A DNA stretch of 64,000 bases, taken from Pedobacter segetis. GTDB lineage: Bacteria > Bacteroidota > Bacteroidia > Sphingobacteriales > Sphingobacteriaceae. The first letter of the stretch is position 1, and each line of letters starts with the position of its first letter. This document shows, piece by piece, positions 37,770 to 47,222 of the stretch. Both the position numbers and the translations under genes were made by a program. The stretch covers positions 186,001 to 250,000 of the forward strand of contig NZ_JAEHFY010000001.1 in NCBI RefSeq assembly GCF_016623585.1. Reading direction: 5' to 3'. The notes below the pieces were generated by a model, which worked only from the letters and a program-made list of their open reading frames with translations, ran no database searches and was not told the origin of the DNA.

Positions 37770-37940
37770 TATGTAATTCAATTTTAATAAGCGATCATCA
37801 ATAACATCAGCGGTAGCGGAGTAGAAGAATAAGACAAAAAAGAGATATAACCAAAAGCCCGTCTGTTTGGGCAGGCGTGTAAAACACCCAGAAATCTTGT
37901 TCTGATAAAAAATAATTATCTAACCCAAGTTAAAACATAA

Positions 37941-37974
37941 AAAAGCCGCTCAATTTTTAATTGAACGGCTTTTT
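37941..37974 (-). terminator. Bidirectional-type terminator after infB
   Basis: GCCGCTCAAT and ATTGAACGGC form a stem with one mismatch, flanked by A and T runs on both sides. It ends the rimP-nusA-infB transcript 17 bases beyond the infB stop. Confidence 0.9.
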
Positions 37975-37990
37975 GCTAACTAAGAGAAAT

Positions 37991-40972
37991 TTACAATTTC
38001 CTTTTTACTTCTACCTGTTCATAGGCCTCAACAATATCGCCTACTTGGATATCATTGTAACCTTTTATGTTCAATCCACACTCATAACCTCTGCTAACTT
38101 CTTTAACATCGTCTTTAAATCTTTTTAAAGACTCCAATTCGCCAGTATAAACCACCACGCCTTCGCGGATGATCCTAATTTTACTGTTTCTGTTGATGGT
38201 GCCATCTAAAACCATACAACCTGCAATTGTACCAACTTTAGTGATTTTGAAGGTCTCTCTAATTTCAACATTAGCAACAATTTTCTCTTCAAACTCTGGA
38301 GCCAACATGCCTTCCATTGCCGCCTTTATTTCATCAATAGCTTTATAGATAATAGAATATAACCTTACGTCAATTTCTTCTGCTTCGGCTAATTTTCTGG
38401 CACCTGCACTTGGGCGAACTTGGAAACCGATGATGATAGCATCTGATGCGGTGGCCAATAAAACATCAGATTCTGATATTGGGCCTACTGCTTTATGAAC
38501 AATTTTAACCTGTATTTGCTCTGTAGATAGTTTCTGTAATGAATCTGATAACGCTTCCACAGAACCATCCACGTCGCCTTTAATAATGATATTCAACTCC
38601 TTAAAGTTACCGATCGCTAAACGACGGCCGATTTCATCTAAAGTGATGTGTTTTTGGGTACGCAAGCCCTGCTCTCTTTGTAACTGTAAACGCTTGTTTG
38701 CAATTTCACGAGCTTCTGGCTCGCTTTCTACTCCGTTAAAACGATCTCCCGCTTGTGGTGCACCTTGAAATCCTAAAACCTGTACTGGTGCAGCCGGGCC
38801 CGCTTTTTCTACCCTGCTTCCTCTTTCATTGTATAGTGCCTTAACTCTACCGCTATAAGACCCTGCAAGTATTGGGTCGCCAACCTTAAGGGTTCCGGCT
38901 TCTACCAAAACGGTTGCCACATAACCCCTGCCCTTATCTAATTGGGCTTCAATTACAGTACCAACGGCTCTCTTGTTAGGGTTTGCTTTTAACTCTAACA
39001 ATTCTGCTTCTAATGATACCTTTTCTAACAATTTATCAATGTTCATCCCAGATTTAGCAGAAATTTCTTGGGTTTGGTATTTACCGCCCCATTCTTCTAC
39101 CAAAATATTCATTGCTGATAATTGCTCGCGTATTTTATCGGGGTTTGCTCCCGGTTTATCCATTTTATTGAAGGCAAAAACCATTGGCAAATTAGCTGCT
39201 AAAGCATGGTTTATTGCTTCTGTAGTTTGTGGCATCACCGTATCATCTGCCGCAATTACGATAATTGCAACATCGGTTACCTTAGCACCACGAGCCCTCA
39301 TTGCCGTAAAAGCTTCGTGACCCGGAGTATCTAAAAAAGTGATACTCTTTTCCTCATCTAATTTTACTTCATAAGCACCAATATGCTGTGTTATGCCCCC
39401 AGCTTCGCCAGAAATCACGTTTGCTTTACGGATAAAATCCAATAAAGATGTTTTACCATGATCTACGTGTCCCATCACCGTAACAATTGGGGAACGAGGC
39501 AATAAATCTTCTTCGGCATCTTCCTCTTCAAGGTTAACTTCCTCATCTTCTGCACCAACAAACTGAATTTCATAACCAAATTCATCTGCTACAATAGTCA
39601 GGGTTTCTGCATCTAACCTTTGGTTGATAGAAACGAATAGGCCCAGGCTCATGCAGGTAGCAATAATTTCGGTAACGGTTACATCCATCATTGTAGCCAA
39701 CTCGTTTGCCGTAACAAACTCCGTTGTTTTCAATACTTTTGAATCCATTTGCTCTGCCGCTAGCCTTTCTTCGGTTGTAGCAGCAACATCATCACGTTTT
39801 TGACGGCGCAGTTTAGAACGCTGGGCAAATTTACCAGATTTACCGGCACCGCTTAATCTTGCAAGCGTTGCTTTTATCTGGTCTTGTATTTCCTTTTCTG
39901 TTGGTTCTGCTTTTGGGGGTACCGGTTGCCCTCTTCTGTGTGGTGGCCTTGCGCCTGGGGCAGCGGTTCTGTTTTGGTTATTTTGCCCATTACCAGCTTG
40001 TGGAGGCCTATTGCCTTGCTGAGGAGCACCTTGCCCTTGCGGATGGTTTGAACCACCGCCTTGAGACCCGCCTGCCGCTGGCTTGCGCTTTCTTTTTCTT
40101 TTATTATCTGCGGTATTGGGGTTAGATGATGAAGCAACAGGTTGGTCTTTTTTCTTGTTTATAGGAAGTTCTATCCTTCCAATTACTTTAGGACCCGTTA
40201 ACTGTTTAGCTTTCGCTCTAATTACATCATCGGTTTCTTCTTCTGCCGCTGCTTTAGTATCTGTGTTTTCTGTAACAGTGGTATCAGTTTTTGGCTTAGT
40301 CTCAGAAACGGGTACTTCTTCAACTTTTTCTTCCTTATTTTCAACGGCCTTTTCCTCTTCAACTTTTGGCTCTTCTTTTTTTGGAGCCTCTGCAACAGGT
40401 TCTGGCTGTGTTTCTATAATTGGCTTATCTTCATGAACCGCCTCTTCTGGTTTTTCTTTAACTTCTGGTTTTACAACCTGCTCTGGCACTTCATTAAAAG
40501 ATTTTTTATCAGGACGTGTTTTTGAGTTTAAACTATCTAGGTCTATTTTTCCGACTACCTTAACACCGGGACTAGAAGGAGCTGCCTCAACAGCTTCTGC
40601 GGGCTTGGTCTCCTCTTTCTTAGTTTCGATATTTATTGAAGGGGCAGAACCAACGTTTTTGATCAAAATCTCTTCTCCCTCGTCTTCATTTTTGTTTTTA
40701 GAGGAAGGGGTTGATATTGGGGTTTCATCAATAACGGTATTTGCGTCATCACGACGTATCTTGCCTATAACAATGCTCTTTGCTTCCTCTTTAAGGTTTT
40801 TATCCCCTTGGTATTCTTTCAAAAGAGCATTGTACATATCGCCTGTTAGCTTAGTATTAGGTCTTGCTTCTACTTTAAAGCCTTGACCGTTTAAAAACTC
40901 TGCTATGGTTCCCAGACCAATGTTTAGTTCTTTTGCAACTTTTAATATTCCTAAATTTTTGTCTTCTGACAT
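37991..40972 (-). CDS. infB: Translation initiation factor IF-2
   Basis: The 993-residue GTPase delivers initiator tRNA to the ribosome. The N-terminal IF2_N motif is [21 protein letters not shown] long acidic/lysine-rich and proline-glycine-rich linker follows (about 60-380), which explains the length. The G domain starts near 500 with [23 protein letters not shown] and NKMDK follow. Domains II-IV complete the protein ([39 protein letters not shown]). It is the last gene of the rimP-nusA-infB operon, 62 bases after nusA. Confidence 0.97.
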   Translation of the reverse strand: MSEDKNLGILKVAKELNIGLGTIAEFLNGQGFKVEARPNTKLTGDMYNALLKEYQGDKNLKEEAKSIVIGKIRRDDANTVIDETPISTPSSKNKNEDEGEEILIKNVGSAPSINIETKKEETKPAEAVEAAPSSPGVKVVGKIDLDSLNSKTRPDKKSFNEVPEQVVKPEVKEKPEEAVHEDKPIIETQPEPVAEAPKKEEPKVEEEKAVENKEEKVEEVPVSETKPKTDTTVTENTDTKAAAEEETDDVIRAKAKQLTGPKVIGRIELPINKKKDQPVASSSNPNTADNKRKRKRKPAAGGSQGGGSNHPQGQGAPQQGNRPPQAGNGQNNQNRTAAPGARPPHRRGQPVPPKAEPTEKEIQDQIKATLARLSGAGKSGKFAQRSKLRRQKRDDVAATTEERLAAEQMDSKVLKTTEFVTANELATMMDVTVTEIIATCMSLGLFVSINQRLDAETLTIVADEFGYEIQFVGAEDEEVNLEEEDAEEDLLPRSPIVTVMGHVDHGKTSLLDFIRKANVISGEAGGITQHIGAYEVKLDEEKSITFLDTPGHEAFTAMRARGAKVTDVAIIVIAADDTVMPQTTEAINHALAANLPMVFAFNKMDKPGANPDKIREQLSAMNILVEEWGGKYQTQEISAKSGMNIDKLLEKVSLEAELLELKANPNKRAVGTVIEAQLDKGRGYVATVLVEAGTLKVGDPILAGSYSGRVKALYNERGSRVEKAGPAAPVQVLGFQGAPQAGDRFNGVESEPEAREIANKRLQLQREQGLRTQKHITLDEIGRRLAIGNFKELNIIIKGDVDGSVEALSDSLQKLSTEQIQVKIVHKAVGPISESDVLLATASDAIIIGFQVRPSAGARKLAEAEEIDVRLYSIIYKAIDEIKAAMEGMLAPEFEEKIVANVEIRETFKITKVGTIAGCMVLDGTINRNSKIRIIREGVVVYTGELESLKRFKDDVKEVSRGYECGLNIKGYNDIQVGDIVEAYEQVEVKRKL

Positions 40973-41034
40973 TTAATCTTCTCTTTCTAAGCTATTATTA
41001 ATACAAAAGTACGTTTATTACTACAAAACAAAAA

Positions 41035-42270
41035 CTATTCAAACTCAGAACGTAAAATTCCTAGTACCTCTTCAACAGTTTCTTCTTCAAGATCGGTACG
41101 CTTAACCAAATCGGCAACGGTTAAAGCGATCACGCTTTTTGCAGTATCTAAACCTATTTTCTTAAATTCATCGATGATCCAACCATCAATTTCGTCAGAG
41201 AATTCTTCTAAATCTACGTCTTCCTCTTCCTCGGATGATTCTCTGTAAACATCAATTTCATACCCTGTAAGTTTACCGGCCAATTTAATATTGTGCCCAC
41301 CTCGGCCAATGGCCAAAGAAACTTGATCGGGCTTTAAATAAACGGCAGCCCTCATGGTCTCATCATCTAATTTAATAGAGGTAATCTTAGCTGGCGATAG
41401 TGCCCTTTGGATATATAATGAAATATTGTTTGTAAAGTTGATTACATCTATATTTTCATTTCTTAGTTCTCTTACGATACCATGAATTCTGGAGCCTTTC
41501 ATCCCAACGCAAGCTCCAACTGGGTCAATCCTATCGTCATAAGATTCTACCGCAACTTTTGCCCTTTCTCCTGGCTCGCGAACAATTTTTTTAATGGTGA
41601 TCAATCCATCAAAAATCTCGGGAACTTCCAATTCAAATAAACGTTGTAAAAACGCCGGTGCGGTTCTAGAGATAATGATTTTTGGGTTGCTGTTCAGCAT
41701 TTCTACCTTATCAACAACGGCCCTTACAGAATCTCCTTTTTTGAAATAATCTGCAGGGATTTGCTCTGTTTTAGGCAAGATCAACTCGTTACCATCATCA
41801 TCTAAAACCAAGGTCTCTTTTTTCCAAACCTGATAAACCTCGCCCGTTACAATCTCACCAACCCTATCTTTGTAATTTTTAAAGATTTCGTCTTTTTCTA
41901 GTTCTAATATTTTAGAGACCAGGGTTTGGCGGGCCGCTAAAATTGCTCTCCTACCAAAACTTTCTAAGGTAATCTGTTCTATAAAATCATCGCCAACTTC
42001 TAGATCGGGATCAATTTTTGCAACGTCTGCCAATTCAATTTCCAGATCATCATCTTCAGAAAAACCATCTTCCATTACGGTTCTGGTTCTCCAAATCTCC
42101 AAATCCCCGTTATCTGGGTTAACAATAACGTCGCAATTCTCATCAGTACCGAAACGTTTACGCAACATACTTCGGAAAACCTCTTCCAAAACACTTATTA
42201 CCGTTGGCCTGTCAATATTCTTGAAGTCTTTAAACTCCTGAAACGAATCGATTAAATTAATACTTTCCAT
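41035..42270 (-). CDS. nusA: Transcription termination/antitermination factor NusA
   Basis: The 411-residue RNA polymerase-binding protein has an N-terminal RNAP-binding domain, an S1 domain (GEIVTGEVYQVWKKETLVL, about 135-205), and tandem KH domains (DPVGACVGMKGSRIHGIVREL and LAIGRGGHNIKLAGKLTGY). The short acidic tail (ESSEEEEDVDLEEFSDEID) and a single helix-hairpin-helix-like end replace the longer AR repeats of Enterobacteria. It controls pausing and intrinsic termination. It sits between rimP and infB, the classic order, 30 bases after rimP. The hairpin at the start of this transcript makes NusA autoregulation worth considering. Confidence 0.96.
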   Translation of the reverse strand: MESINLIDSFQEFKDFKNIDRPTVISVLEEVFRSMLRKRFGTDENCDVIVNPDNGDLEIWRTRTVMEDGFSEDDDLEIELADVAKIDPDLEVGDDFIEQITLESFGRRAILAARQTLVSKILELEKDEIFKNYKDRVGEIVTGEVYQVWKKETLVLDDDGNELILPKTEQIPADYFKKGDSVRAVVDKVEMLNSNPKIIISRTAPAFLQRLFELEVPEIFDGLITIKKIVREPGERAKVAVESYDDRIDPVGACVGMKGSRIHGIVRELRNENIDVINFTNNISLYIQRALSPAKITSIKLDDETMRAAVYLKPDQVSLAIGRGGHNIKLAGKLTGYEIDVYRESSEEEEDVDLEEFSDEIDGWIIDEFKKIGLDTAKSVIALTVADLVKRTDLEEETVEEVLGILRSEFE

Positions 42271-42300
42271 TTGCTATCATTGCTATTATAAATTATGTTG

Positions 42301-42765
42301 TTATTTAAAAGAGACCCCAACTTTCACTTCGGCAATCTCATTTTTATTGATGTTTTTTTCTTCTTCTTTGTTTTTTTTGCCTTTTTGTTTGATGGTTTCC
42401 ATGATGGTAATACCATTATCATCTGCGGAAAGCAGTTTCCCCTCGGTTTGCTTGCCTTCTTTAAGTTTTATCTCTAAAAGCCTTCCCACGTTTTTTTTAA
42501 ATTGCCTATCCATGGTTAACGGGGTATCTAGACCCGGCGAACCAACTTCTAATGTATAAGCATTATCAATCAAATTTTCTTCTTCTAAATGAAACCCTAC
42601 ATAACGGCTTACCAAAGCGCAATCATGTATGCCTATACCTTCATCTCCGTCTAATAAAATAGTTACGTTTTTATTGTTAACTATCTTAACCTCTACCACA
42701 AAAAGATCAGGACGATCGGCCAATTTTTCGGCTATCAACTCCCTAATTCTTTCTTCTAAGTTCAT
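42301..42765 (-). CDS. rimP: Ribosome maturation factor RimP
   Basis: The 154-residue protein is needed for 30S subunit maturation. Family features are the N-terminal alpha/beta domain with VVEVKI and VTILLDGDEGIGIHDCALVSR, then YTLEVGSPGLDTPL, and the C-terminal SH3-like domain with EGKLLSADDNGITI. The end is lysine-rich. It is the first gene of the rimP-nusA-infB operon. A well-formed TTTG-N19-TACATTTG promoter begins 60 bases upstream, with a terminator-like hairpin between promoter and start. Confidence 0.94.
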   Translation of the reverse strand: MNLEERIRELIAEKLADRPDLFVVEVKIVNNKNVTILLDGDEGIGIHDCALVSRYVGFHLEEENLIDNAYTLEVGSPGLDTPLTMDRQFKKNVGRLLEIKLKEGKQTEGKLLSADDNGITIMETIKQKGKKNKEEEKNINKNEIAEVKVGVSFK

Positions 42766-42787
42766 TTATTGCTTTTTTGTTAAATAA

Positions 42788-42814
42788 AAAGAGGGGACAA
42801 TGTGCCCCCTCTTT
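42788..42814 (-). terminator. Terminator-like hairpin in the rimP leader / after the BtuF-like gene
   Basis: On the minus strand AAAGAGGGG(G) pairs with CCCCTCTTT over an 8-base loop and is followed by TTATTTAA. It can end the upstream BtuF-like transcript. It also lies just downstream of the predicted rimP promoter (42825-42855), so it would form at the very 5' end of the rimP-nusA-infB mRNA. Confidence 0.8.
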
Positions 42815-42824
42815 CGAATCAATG

Positions 42825-42855
42825 CAAATGTAATAAAATTTTTTTGAGATGCAAA
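42825..42855 (-). promoter_or_regulatory. Promoter of the rimP-nusA-infB operon
   Basis: Read leftward, TTTG at 42855-42852 is followed after exactly 19 bases by TACATTTG at 42832-42825. This fits the Bacteroidota -33/-7 consensus fully and is the best promoter in the window. The predicted start is near 42819. Confidence 0.75.
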
Positions 42856-42950
42856 TTGAGATGTTTTATTGATTGGCAGAAAACTTAAAGAGGAACACTA
42901 AAAGTGGAAAGCCAGAATAAAACTTGCCAAGCAAACTTTTAACCTTTTAC

Positions 42951-43877
42951 TTAAGAAATAAACTTGATCCAGCCTTCGCCTTCATAACCGAAAGCAAAAT
43001 ATTTTGGGGTAATCATTTCTGCCAGCATTTCTATGGTATCTACAATCCTTGGGCCGCTACGGTTAAAATAGGCATTCCCATCGGCAATATAAACGCGGTT
43101 GTTTTTTATTGCGGCTAAATCTCGCCAACCGGGCAAATTGATCAATAAATCTATTTCTTGCAACGTTCTGTTGATAGAAAAACCACAAGGCGCAACAATG
43201 ATCACTTCTGGGTTTTCATCATATAGTTGTTGCCATTCTATATAAGGCGAATGTTTTCCGTTTTCTGCCAAAACAGATTTTCCACCAGCAATATTTACTA
43301 ATTCTGGGATCCAATTTCCTGCTACCATTATCGGTGAAAGCCATTCTATTATGGCCACTTTTGGCTTTTCTGGGAAATATTTAAGTTTATGCTTTACAAT
43401 ATCGATACGTTCTTCTAAATCTTCGATCAATTGATTGCCTTCCTTTTCTACACCTAATTTTACGGCGGTTTCTTTTATTTCCCTTAAAATATCTGATAAG
43501 GTATTGGGTTCTAAAGAAATCAAATCTACATTAGCATCGGTTAATTCGCTCAAAGCATCCTGAACATCTTTTTCTGAAACGGCACATACCTCACATTGGT
43601 TTTGGGTTATGATAACGTTAGGGTTTAAAGATTTTATCAGCTCTTTATCAATTTTATAAATGGAAAGCGCATCGGTCAAAACCTCTTTTACTTGGGCATC
43701 TATTTTTGCACTATCATTGCCCGATAAAAATTTAGCATCAGAACAAATTGGCAGGTTGGCGATTTCTATAGGGTAATCACATTCATGCGACCTGCCCACC
43801 AAACTTTCTTGCAAACCTAAGGCACAAACAATTTCTGTTGCAGCAGGTAATAAGGAAATGATTCTTTTGTTTTGCAT
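42951..43877 (-). CDS. BtuF-like helical-backbone metal/cobalamin-binding protein
   Basis: The product is about 308 residues from ATG 43877; the open frame could begin at TTG 43895. It has the periplasmic-binding-protein fold of BtuF/FepB-type receptors: RIISLLPAATEIVCALGL, VGRSHECDYP, NPNVIITQNQCEVCAVSE, and GNWIPELVNIAGG. No signal peptide or lipobox is visible, since the first helix belongs to the fold. It may act in the cytosol or be exported by another path. The paired cysteines in QCEVCAV are seen in the family called cobalamin-binding proteins. No permease or ATPase gene is adjacent. It is divergent from an OppA-like gene 38 bp away. Confidence 0.75.
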   Translation of the reverse strand: MQNKRIISLLPAATEIVCALGLQESLVGRSHECDYPIEIANLPICSDAKFLSGNDSAKIDAQVKEVLTDALSIYKIDKELIKSLNPNVIITQNQCEVCAVSEKDVQDALSELTDANVDLISLEPNTLSDILREIKETAVKLGVEKEGNQLIEDLEERIDIVKHKLKYFPEKPKVAIIEWLSPIMVAGNWIPELVNIAGGKSVLAENGKHSPYIEWQQLYDENPEVIIVAPCGFSINRTLQEIDLLINLPGWRDLAAIKNNRVYIADGNAYFNRSGPRIVDTIEMLAEMITPKYFAFGYEGEGWIKFIS

Positions 43878-43915
43878 TTTTGGGTATTTTGCCAAATATA
43901 AAAATTTTGAGTTTC

Positions 43916-45559
43916 GTGAAGCGTTTTAATCCTGTACATCCATCTCTTCTTTTGCTTATTGGCTTTCTTTTTTTATCGGGATGTAAACCTGATGGCCAAA
44001 AGAATAGAAAAACGGTTTTCAATATCAATTTAGACCAAGGTTTAACTTCTTTAGACCCTGCCTTTGCCCGTAATCAAAATGTATTATGGATGTGCAACCA
44101 AATTTTTAGTTGTTTGGTACAAATTGATGACAGCTTAAATATTATACCCAGTGTTGCCAAAAAGTGGGAAATTTCTGAAGATGGTAAAACCTATACTTTC
44201 CATTTGAGGGATGATGTTTTTTTTACTGATGATGCGCGTTTCAAAAACGGCAAAGGAAGAAAGGCCGTGGCACCAGATTTTAAATATTCGTTTTCACGGA
44301 TAATAGACCCAAAAATGGCATCATCAGGGGCTTGGATTTTTAACGATAAGGTAAATGGCAAACAAGATTTTATTGCCCCAAACGATTCTACCTTCATCAT
44401 CAAACTAAATAAACCTTTCCCTCCATTTTTAGCCATGCTCTCTGCCCAATATTGCTCTGTTGTACCGCATGAAGTTGCAGATAAATACGGGAAAGAGTTT
44501 AGGGCCCACCCCATTGGCACTGGCCCTTTTAAGCTTAAGTATTGGAAAGAGGGCGAGGTTTTGGTTTTGCTGAAAAACGAAAATTATTTTGAAAAAGATA
44601 GTACAGGAGAAAGGTTGCCATATTTAGATGCTTTAAAGGCAACTTTTATCCCAGATAAGCAAACTGCTTTTATGGAGTTTTTGAAAAAAGACTTAGATTA
44701 TTTTAATAGTATAGACGGCAGCTACCGAGATGATATATTGACCAAAAGCGGCAACATGACCTCTAAATACAAAGGTAAATTTAAGTTGGTAAAGGGCCCT
44801 TATTTGAATACCGAATATTTAGGGATGTTGGTAGATAGCAATTTAGCGATTGTAAAAGACTCGCCCTTAAAATACAAAAAAGTAAGGCAAGCAATTAATT
44901 ACGCTATCAATAGAGAAAAATTGGTAAAATATTTACGAAACGGGATAGGTATCCCCGGAACAGCTGGTTTTATACCTGCCGGGATGCCCGGTTTTGATGC
45001 CAAGACGGTAAAAGGGTACGATTATAACCCTGAGAAGGCCAAAGAACTATTAAAAGAAGCGGGTTTCCCGAACGGAAACGGTATGAAAGAATTGACGTTA
45101 AGCACCACTACTACTTATAAAGATTTGATCGAATTTATACAGGGCGAATTGAATAACGTTGGCATTAAATCTAAGATTGAGGTAAACCAAAGCGCCTCTT
45201 TAAGGGAAACGATCGCAAAACGCCAAACCAATTTTTTTAGGGGAAATTGGATCGCCGATTACGCAGATGGCGAAATTTATCTTTCTATGTTCTATTCTAA
45301 AAATTATGTGCCGATAGGGCCAAATTATACCAATTTTAACAAGCCAGAATTCGATAAAATGTTTGAGCAGCTCAACTATGTTAAAGATGATAAAGAACGT
45401 TATAGGCTTTATCAGAAAATGGATCAATTAGTGATGGCCGAAGCGCCGGTTGTTGTTTTGTTTTACGATCAATCGGTTAATCTTATCCAAAATAATATTA
45501 GCGGTTTGGGGCACAATGCCCAAAATTTATTGGTGTTAAAGTACGTAAGGAAGAAGTAA
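43916..45559 (+). CDS. ABC transporter peptide-type substrate-binding lipoprotein (OppA/DppA family)
   Basis: The protein is about 547 residues from GTG 43916; TTG 43907 is an alternative. The preferred start gives a compact lipoprotein signal (basic KR, hydrophobic run, LSGC with C23 as lipid site). The mature part is a family 5 extracellular solute-binding protein: TSLDPAFARNQNVLWMCNQIFSCLV, AKKWEISEDGKTYTFHLRDDVFFTDD, HPIGTGPFKLKYW, and KVRQAINYAINREKLV. Such proteins bind peptides, nickel or similar ligands for an ABC importer; no permease genes are nearby. The original reading frame extends back to 43880 but overlaps the divergent gene. Confidence 0.85.
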   Translation: MKRFNPVHPSLLLLIGFLFLSGCKPDGQKNRKTVFNINLDQGLTSLDPAFARNQNVLWMCNQIFSCLVQIDDSLNIIPSVAKKWEISEDGKTYTFHLRDDVFFTDDARFKNGKGRKAVAPDFKYSFSRIIDPKMASSGAWIFNDKVNGKQDFIAPNDSTFIIKLNKPFPPFLAMLSAQYCSVVPHEVADKYGKEFRAHPIGTGPFKLKYWKEGEVLVLLKNENYFEKDSTGERLPYLDALKATFIPDKQTAFMEFLKKDLDYFNSIDGSYRDDILTKSGNMTSKYKGKFKLVKGPYLNTEYLGMLVDSNLAIVKDSPLKYKKVRQAINYAINREKLVKYLRNGIGIPGTAGFIPAGMPGFDAKTVKGYDYNPEKAKELLKEAGFPNGNGMKELTLSTTTTYKDLIEFIQGELNNVGIKSKIEVNQSASLRETIAKRQTNFFRGNWIADYADGEIYLSMFYSKNYVPIGPNYTNFNKPEFDKMFEQLNYVKDDKERYRLYQKMDQLVMAEAPVVVLFYDQSVNLIQNNISGLGHNAQNLLVLKYVRKK

Positions 45560-45581
45560 GTTTTTTTTTGGCACAAACACA

Positions 45582-45723
45582 CTAGATATATACTTTAGCT
45601 AACGCACATCCATCTTCTGTTTCAATTATCTTTAACATAGTTGGTTTCTTTAATGTTAAAGTTTTCATTTTCAGGATGAGTAACGCCCAAAATATAAAAT
45701 TGATTTAAGATAGCGATTAGATC
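45582..45723 (-). pseudogene. Short coding remnant after cysS
   Basis: Directly after the cysS stop codon the same frame stays open for 33 codons (45723 to the TGA at 45624-45622), containing ILGVTHPENENFNIKETNYV. An overlapping frame then reads MLKIIETEDGCALAKVYI and stops at 45582. Both pieces have protein-like composition, so together they look like the end of a small gene broken by a frameshift. I do not recognise the family. Confidence 0.3.
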
Positions 45724-47184
45724 CTACTCTTTCGCCCAGCTGCTTCCTTCTTTTCCGTCTTTAACTTGAAACCCTATTTCGTTTAAACCAATCCTAATTT
45801 TATCTGAGGTAACATAATCCTTGTTCGCTTTGGCTTCGGTCCTTATTTTAAGTATAAAATCCATCACGGGTGCCAAATCATCGGTGGCCTGTAAATCATT
45901 TTTTAGGCCTAAAACATTTAGTATAAAAGCGTTCATCACATCTTTTAAAGAATCTAAAGATGATTGATCTATTTTTGTTTTGCCATCATAGATAGAATTG
46001 ATGATTTTTGAGGCTTCAAAAAGCTCTGCAATTAAAACGGAGGTGTTAAAATCATCATCCATGGCGGCCCTAAACCTAGCTTCTAATTCTGCAACATCAA
46101 CCTCAGAAGTATCGCTCGTTTTTAATTTCTCTAAAAGCTCAAAGGCGTTCATTAACCTTTTAAAACCTTTTTCACTTGCCTCTAAGGCATCATTAGAAAA
46201 ATCTAGGGTGCTTCTGTAATGTGCTTGTAACATAAAAAAACGGATCACCATTGGGCTATGGCCCTTATTTAACAAAGGATGCTCGCCAGAAAAAAGCTCA
46301 TGGGGTAAAAAGCTGTTCCCTAAAGATTTAGACATTTTTTGCCCGTTAACCGTTAGCATGTTGGTATGTATCCAAAAGGTTGCGGGTTGTTTTCCGCAGC
46401 AAGCTATATTTTGGGCAATTTCATTGGTGTGGTGTGTTGGCACTAGATCTATCCCACCCCCGTGGATATCAAATTGTTCGCCCAGGTATTTATTGCTCAT
46501 GGCAGAACATTCTAAATGCCAGCCCGGAAATCCTTTTCCCCATGGCGAGGGCCATTGCATCAAATGTTCTGGATTGGCTTTTATCCAAAGCGCAAAGTCT
46601 AACTTGCCTTTTTTCTGTTGCTGCCCGCCAAGATCACGGGTGTTATTGATCAAATCTTCTAGTTTCCTGCCGTTTAAAACGCCGTAGTTCTGTGTTTCGT
46701 TATATTTCTCTACGTCAAAATAAATACTACCATCTACTTCATAGGCATAACCGCTTTTTAAAATGACTTTTATCATCTCTATCTGTTCTATGATGTGACC
46801 AGTTGCGGTTGGTTCTATACTTGGTGGCAATGCGTTAAAAGCTTGCATCATCTGATGAAAATCTACACTATATTTTTGTACGATTTCCATTGGCTCTAAA
46901 GCCGCAAGTTTTGCTTTTTTAGAGATTTTGTCCTCGCCTTGATCACCGTCATCCTCTAAATGCCCGGCATCTGTAATGTTTCTAACATATCTTACTTTAT
47001 AGCCCAAATAAGTTAGGTACCTAAAAACCACATCAAAAGAAACAAAAGTGCGGGCATTGCCTAAATGCGCATTGCTATACACCGTTGGGCCGCAAACATA
47101 CATCCCTACGTAGGGTGGGTTTAAGGCTTTAAAAACTTCTTTTTTTTTACTTAATGTGTTATATATGGATAGCGAATGTTGCAT
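45724..47184 (-). CDS. cysS: Cysteinyl-tRNA synthetase
   Basis: The 486-residue class I synthetase charges tRNA(Cys). The HIGH-type block is VCGPTVYSNAHLGNART (about 31-47) with the first zinc cysteine. Further zinc ligands are in GWHLECSAM and THHTNEIAQ, and the KMSKS loop is KMSKSLGN near 285. The length and the helical C-terminal anticodon domain are normal. It lies 38 bases after the EEP-domain gene, on the same strand as the mutL-rhomboid cluster, so it may be the last gene of that run. Confidence 0.96.
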   Translation of the reverse strand: MQHSLSIYNTLSKKKEVFKALNPPYVGMYVCGPTVYSNAHLGNARTFVSFDVVFRYLTYLGYKVRYVRNITDAGHLEDDGDQGEDKISKKAKLAALEPMEIVQKYSVDFHQMMQAFNALPPSIEPTATGHIIEQIEMIKVILKSGYAYEVDGSIYFDVEKYNETQNYGVLNGRKLEDLINNTRDLGGQQQKKGKLDFALWIKANPEHLMQWPSPWGKGFPGWHLECSAMSNKYLGEQFDIHGGGIDLVPTHHTNEIAQNIACCGKQPATFWIHTNMLTVNGQKMSKSLGNSFLPHELFSGEHPLLNKGHSPMVIRFFMLQAHYRSTLDFSNDALEASEKGFKRLMNAFELLEKLKTSDTSEVDVAELEARFRAAMDDDFNTSVLIAELFEASKIINSIYDGKTKIDQSSLDSLKDVMNAFILNVLGLKNDLQATDDLAPVMDFILKIRTEAKANKDYVTSDKIRIGLNEIGFQVKDGKEGSSWAKE

Positions 47185-47222
47185 GGCGCAAATTACAAAT
47201 TTTGATGATCGTTTTTAATGGG

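Larger units (their letters stand above)
36923..37990. other. Long repeat-rich, gene-poor gap
   Basis: More than 1 kb lies here without an intact gene. From left to right it holds: an in-frame-interrupted gene remnant (36933-37256); about 180 bp of AT-rich sequence; a hairpin with a T run at about 37457-37481 (GCCTG...TAGGC then TTTTTT); two 27-bp direct repeats and five 23-bp tandem repeats in inverted orientation (37571-37769); a small GCCC...GGGC hairpin near 37864-37881; and the infB terminator (37941-37974). Confidence 0.7.

Noticed and set aside
37517-37804. A 95-codon open frame across the 23-bp and 27-bp repeats.
   Set aside because: The translation is repetitive and depends on the tandem repeat. 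There is no independent coding evidence.
39859-40436. Overlapping frames antisense to the infB linker.
   Set aside because: They arise from the low-complexity lysine/proline/acidic linker of IF-2 and have no recognisable protein features.
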